Assembly (NCBI RefSeq): GCF_036503815.1
Contig: NZ_AP027764.1
Location: 3,038,001-3,102,000, forward strand
Source: Escherichia coli
GTDB lineage: Bacteria > Pseudomonadota > Gammaproteobacteria > Enterobacterales > Enterobacteriaceae
Direction: 5' to 3'
Length of the DNA: 64,000 bases
Under the pieces are notes generated by a model, which was not told the DNA's origin, did no database searches, and saw nothing but the letters and a program-made list of their open reading frames with translations. The translations under genes and the position numbers were made by a program. Shown in pieces: positions 62,308 through 64,000 of this stretch (within the stretch, counting starts at the first letter, position 1; each line of letters begins with the position of its first letter).

Positions 62308-62530
62308 GTAAATTTAGGATTAATCCTGGAACTTTTTTTGTCGCCCAGCCAATGCTTTCAGTCGTGACTAATTTTCCTTGCAGAGGCTTGTCTGAAGCGG
62401 TTTCCGCGATTTTCTTCTGTAAATTGTCGCTGACAAAAAAGATTAAACGTACCTTATACAAGACTTTTTTTTCATATGCCTGACGGAGTTCACACTTGTA
62501 AGTTTTCAACTACGTTGTAGACTTTACATC
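62308..62530. promoter_or_regulatory. sulA-ompA spacer with ompA promoter
   Basis: 223 bp. The end of sulA is followed by sequence carrying the strong ompA promoter (TAGACTTTACAT near 62517-62528 at the -10 position, TTTTCAACTACG upstream near -35). No gene seen. Confidence 0.6.
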
Positions 62531-62663
62531 GCCAGGGGTGCTCGGCATAAGCCGAAGATATCGGTAGAGTTAATATTGAGCAGATCCCCCGGTGAAGGAT
62601 TTAACCGTGTTATCTCGTTGGAGATATTCATGGCGTATTTTGGATGATAACGAGGCGCAAAAA
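62531..62663 (+). promoter_or_regulatory. ompA mRNA leader (133 nt)
   Basis: Starting at GCCAGGGGTGCTCGGC this matches the recalled 5' end of the long-lived ompA mRNA. The hairpin GCTCGGC-ATAA-GCCGA.. and a second AT-rich hairpin protect the 5' end. The CGAGGCGCAAAAA ribosome site just before ATG is the target of sRNA MicA. Confidence 0.85.
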
Positions 62664-63716
62664 ATGAAAAAGACAGCTATCGCGATTGCAGTGGCACTGG
62701 CTGGTTTCGCTACCGTAGCGCAGGCCGCTCCGAAAGATAACACCTGGTACACTGGTGCTAAACTGGGCTGGTCCCAGTACCATGACACTGGTTTCATCAA
62801 CAACAATGGTCCGACCCACGAAAACCAACTGGGTGCAGGTGCTTTTGGTGGTTACCAGGTTAACCCGTATGTTGGCTTTGAAATGGGTTATGACTGGTTA
62901 GGTCGTATGCCGTACAAAGGCGACAACATCAATGGCGCATATAAAGCTCAGGGCGTTCAACTGACCGCCAAACTGGGTTACCCAATCACTGACGATCTGG
63001 ACGTTTACACTCGTCTGGGTGGTATGGTATGGCGTGCAGACACCAAGTCTAACGTACCTGGTGGCGCATCCACTAAAGACCACGACACCGGCGTTTCTCC
63101 GGTCTTCGCTGGCGGTGTTGAGTACGCGATCACTCCTGAAATCGCTACCCGTCTGGAATACCAGTGGACCAACAACATCGGTGACGCACACACCATCGGT
63201 ACTCGTCCGGACAACGGCCTGCTGAGCCTGGGTGTTTCCTACCGTTTCGGTCAGGGCGAAGCAGCTCCAGTAGTTGCTCCGGCACCAGCTCCGGCACCGG
63301 AAGTACAGACCAAGCACTTCACTCTGAAGTCTGACGTTCTGTTCAACTTCAACAAAGCAACCCTGAAACCGGAAGGTCAGGCTGCTCTGGATCAGCTGTA
63401 CAGCCAGCTGAGCAACCTGGATCCGAAAGACGGTTCCGTAGTTGTTCTGGGTTACACTGACCGCATCGGTTCTGACGCTTACAACCAGGGTCTGTCCGAG
63501 CGTCGTGCTCAGTCCGTTGTTGATTACCTGATCTCTAAAGGTATCCCGGCAGACAAAATCTCTGCACGTGGTATGGGTGAATCCAACCCGGTTACTGGCA
63601 ACACCTGTGACAACGTGAAACAGCGTGCTGCGCTGATCGACTGCCTGGCTCCGGATCGTCGCGTAGAGATCGAAGTTAAAGGCATCAAAGACGTTGTAAC
63701 TCAGCCGCAGGCTTAA
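62664..63716 (+). CDS. ompA: Outer membrane protein A (variant loops)
   Basis: 350 residues against 346 in recalled K-12. Signal peptide 1-21 (MKKTAIAIAVALAGFATVAQA), eight-stranded beta-barrel to about 195, Ala-Pro hinge (VVAPAPAPAPEV), and a C-terminal OmpA peptidoglycan-binding domain (DVLFNFNKATLKPEG, GYTDRIGSDAYNQGLSERRAQ). Extracellular loops 2 and 3 differ from K-12: KGDNINGAYKAQ and SNVPGGASTKDHDTG. Loops 1 and 4 match. An in-frame upstream ATG lies in the leader and is not used. Confidence 0.97.
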   Translation: MKKTAIAIAVALAGFATVAQAAPKDNTWYTGAKLGWSQYHDTGFINNNGPTHENQLGAGAFGGYQVNPYVGFEMGYDWLGRMPYKGDNINGAYKAQGVQLTAKLGYPITDDLDVYTRLGGMVWRADTKSNVPGGASTKDHDTGVSPVFAGGVEYAITPEIATRLEYQWTNNIGDAHTIGTRPDNGLLSLGVSYRFGQGEAAPVVAPAPAPAPEVQTKHFTLKSDVLFNFNKATLKPEGQAALDQLYSQLSNLDPKDGSVVVLGYTDRIGSDAYNQGLSERRAQSVVDYLISKGIPADKISARGMGESNPVTGNTCDNVKQRAALIDCLAPDRRVEIEVKGIKDVVTQPQA

Positions 63717-63734
63717 GTTATCGTCTGATAGAAA

Positions 63735-63760
63735 AACCCCGCAGCTGCGGGGTTTTTTTT
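63735..63760. terminator. ompA terminator
   Basis: AACCCCGCAGCTGCGGGGTT palindrome followed by T8. Confidence 0.95.
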
Positions 63761-63792
63761 CGCCTTGCGTAAATTGAACTGACTTTCGACAG

Positions 63793-64000
63793 TTATTCCT
63801 TACCCAGCAATGCCTGCAGATCCTGCTTTAGAGAAGACATTTTATTCGCGTATTTCTCTTTGTTTTCCGCATCTTCAATCAGCTGAACAATCGTTTCAGA
63901 AAGCGTTTTACCGCGACGCTGCGCCAGACCTGCCAGACGTTGCCAGACAATAAATTCCAGATCGATCGATTTTTTGCGCGTATGCTGGTGTTCCGCATTA
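63793..64000 (-). CDS. matP: Macrodomain Ter protein MatP, 3' part
   Basis: Open at the right edge; the last 68 codons are present. Residues [20 protein letters not shown] form the ribbon-helix-helix that binds matS, and the C-terminal tail (..[16 protein letters not shown]) carries the tetramerisation and divisome (ZapB) contact. Organises the Ter macrodomain. Confidence 0.96.

Overview
The window is enterobacterial chromosome and almost certainly Escherichia coli (or Shigella). From memory of K-12, gene order and protein sequences match the 22-23 minute region, read in the opposite direction to the K-12 map: putA, rutR/rutABCDEFG, ymdF, wrbA-yccJ, agp, yccE, cbpAM, torDAC, torR, torT, [prophage], torS, yccM, gnsA-ymcE, gfc-etp-etk, appA-X-B-C, hyaFEDCBA, serT, yccA, tusE, acyP, rlmI, hspQ, yccU, yccT, mgsA, helD, yccF, yccS, tfoX(sxy), sulA, ompA, matP. 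No tools were run; all homology statements rest on recalled sequences and visible motifs.

Layout. 1-8.2 kb: 3' part of putA, then the divergent pyrimidine-catabolism regulator rutR and the rut operon, with a readable NtrC/sigma-54/RutR control region. 8.2-14.1 kb: stress and envelope genes (ymdF, wrbA-yccJ, agp, cbpAM) and the AT-rich yccE, which carries an OTU-protease-like signature. 14.1-20.2 kb: TMAO respiration (torD, torA, torC, tor boxes, torR, torT). 20.28 to about 32.99 kb: a defective lambdoid prophage. 33-34.9 kb: 3' stump of torS, yccM, gnsA, ymcE. 34.9-40.7 kb: a damaged group 4 capsule operon (broken gfcD, then intact gfcE-etp-etk). 40.8-50.6 kb: phytase/acid phosphatase appA, the bd-II oxidase genes appC-appB-appX and the hydrogenase-1 operon hyaABCDEF. 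51-64 kb: serT tRNA and housekeeping, stress and envelope genes up to ompA and partial matP.

The prophage is the most unusual part. It has an HK022-type attR with a lambda-type P arm on the torT side, an O-antigen acetylase-like gene and a P22-type tailspike. A deletion then fuses a primase N-terminus in frame to the C-terminus of what looks like an ejection protein. Beyond it lie a lambda O-like gene with internal iteron-like repeats, CII, P22-type Cro and C2 repressor, phi21-type nut sites and N, and early genes including Rad52-like annealase and SSB. The phage int end, attL and about 85% of torS are missing. All lysis, packaging, head and most tail genes are gone, yet the immunity switch, tailspike and acetylase read intact. 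N is also split by a roughly 0.6 kb insert with two unknown genes and a pair of 14-bp direct repeats.

Functional reading: pyrimidine nitrogen scavenging and the microaerobic modules (hydrogenase 1, bd-II oxidase, phytase) look complete. TMAO respiration has its structural genes, response regulator and periplasmic sensor partner but lacks the sensor kinase. Group 4 capsule export has lost its first genes through a lesion different from the K-12 IS1 insertion.
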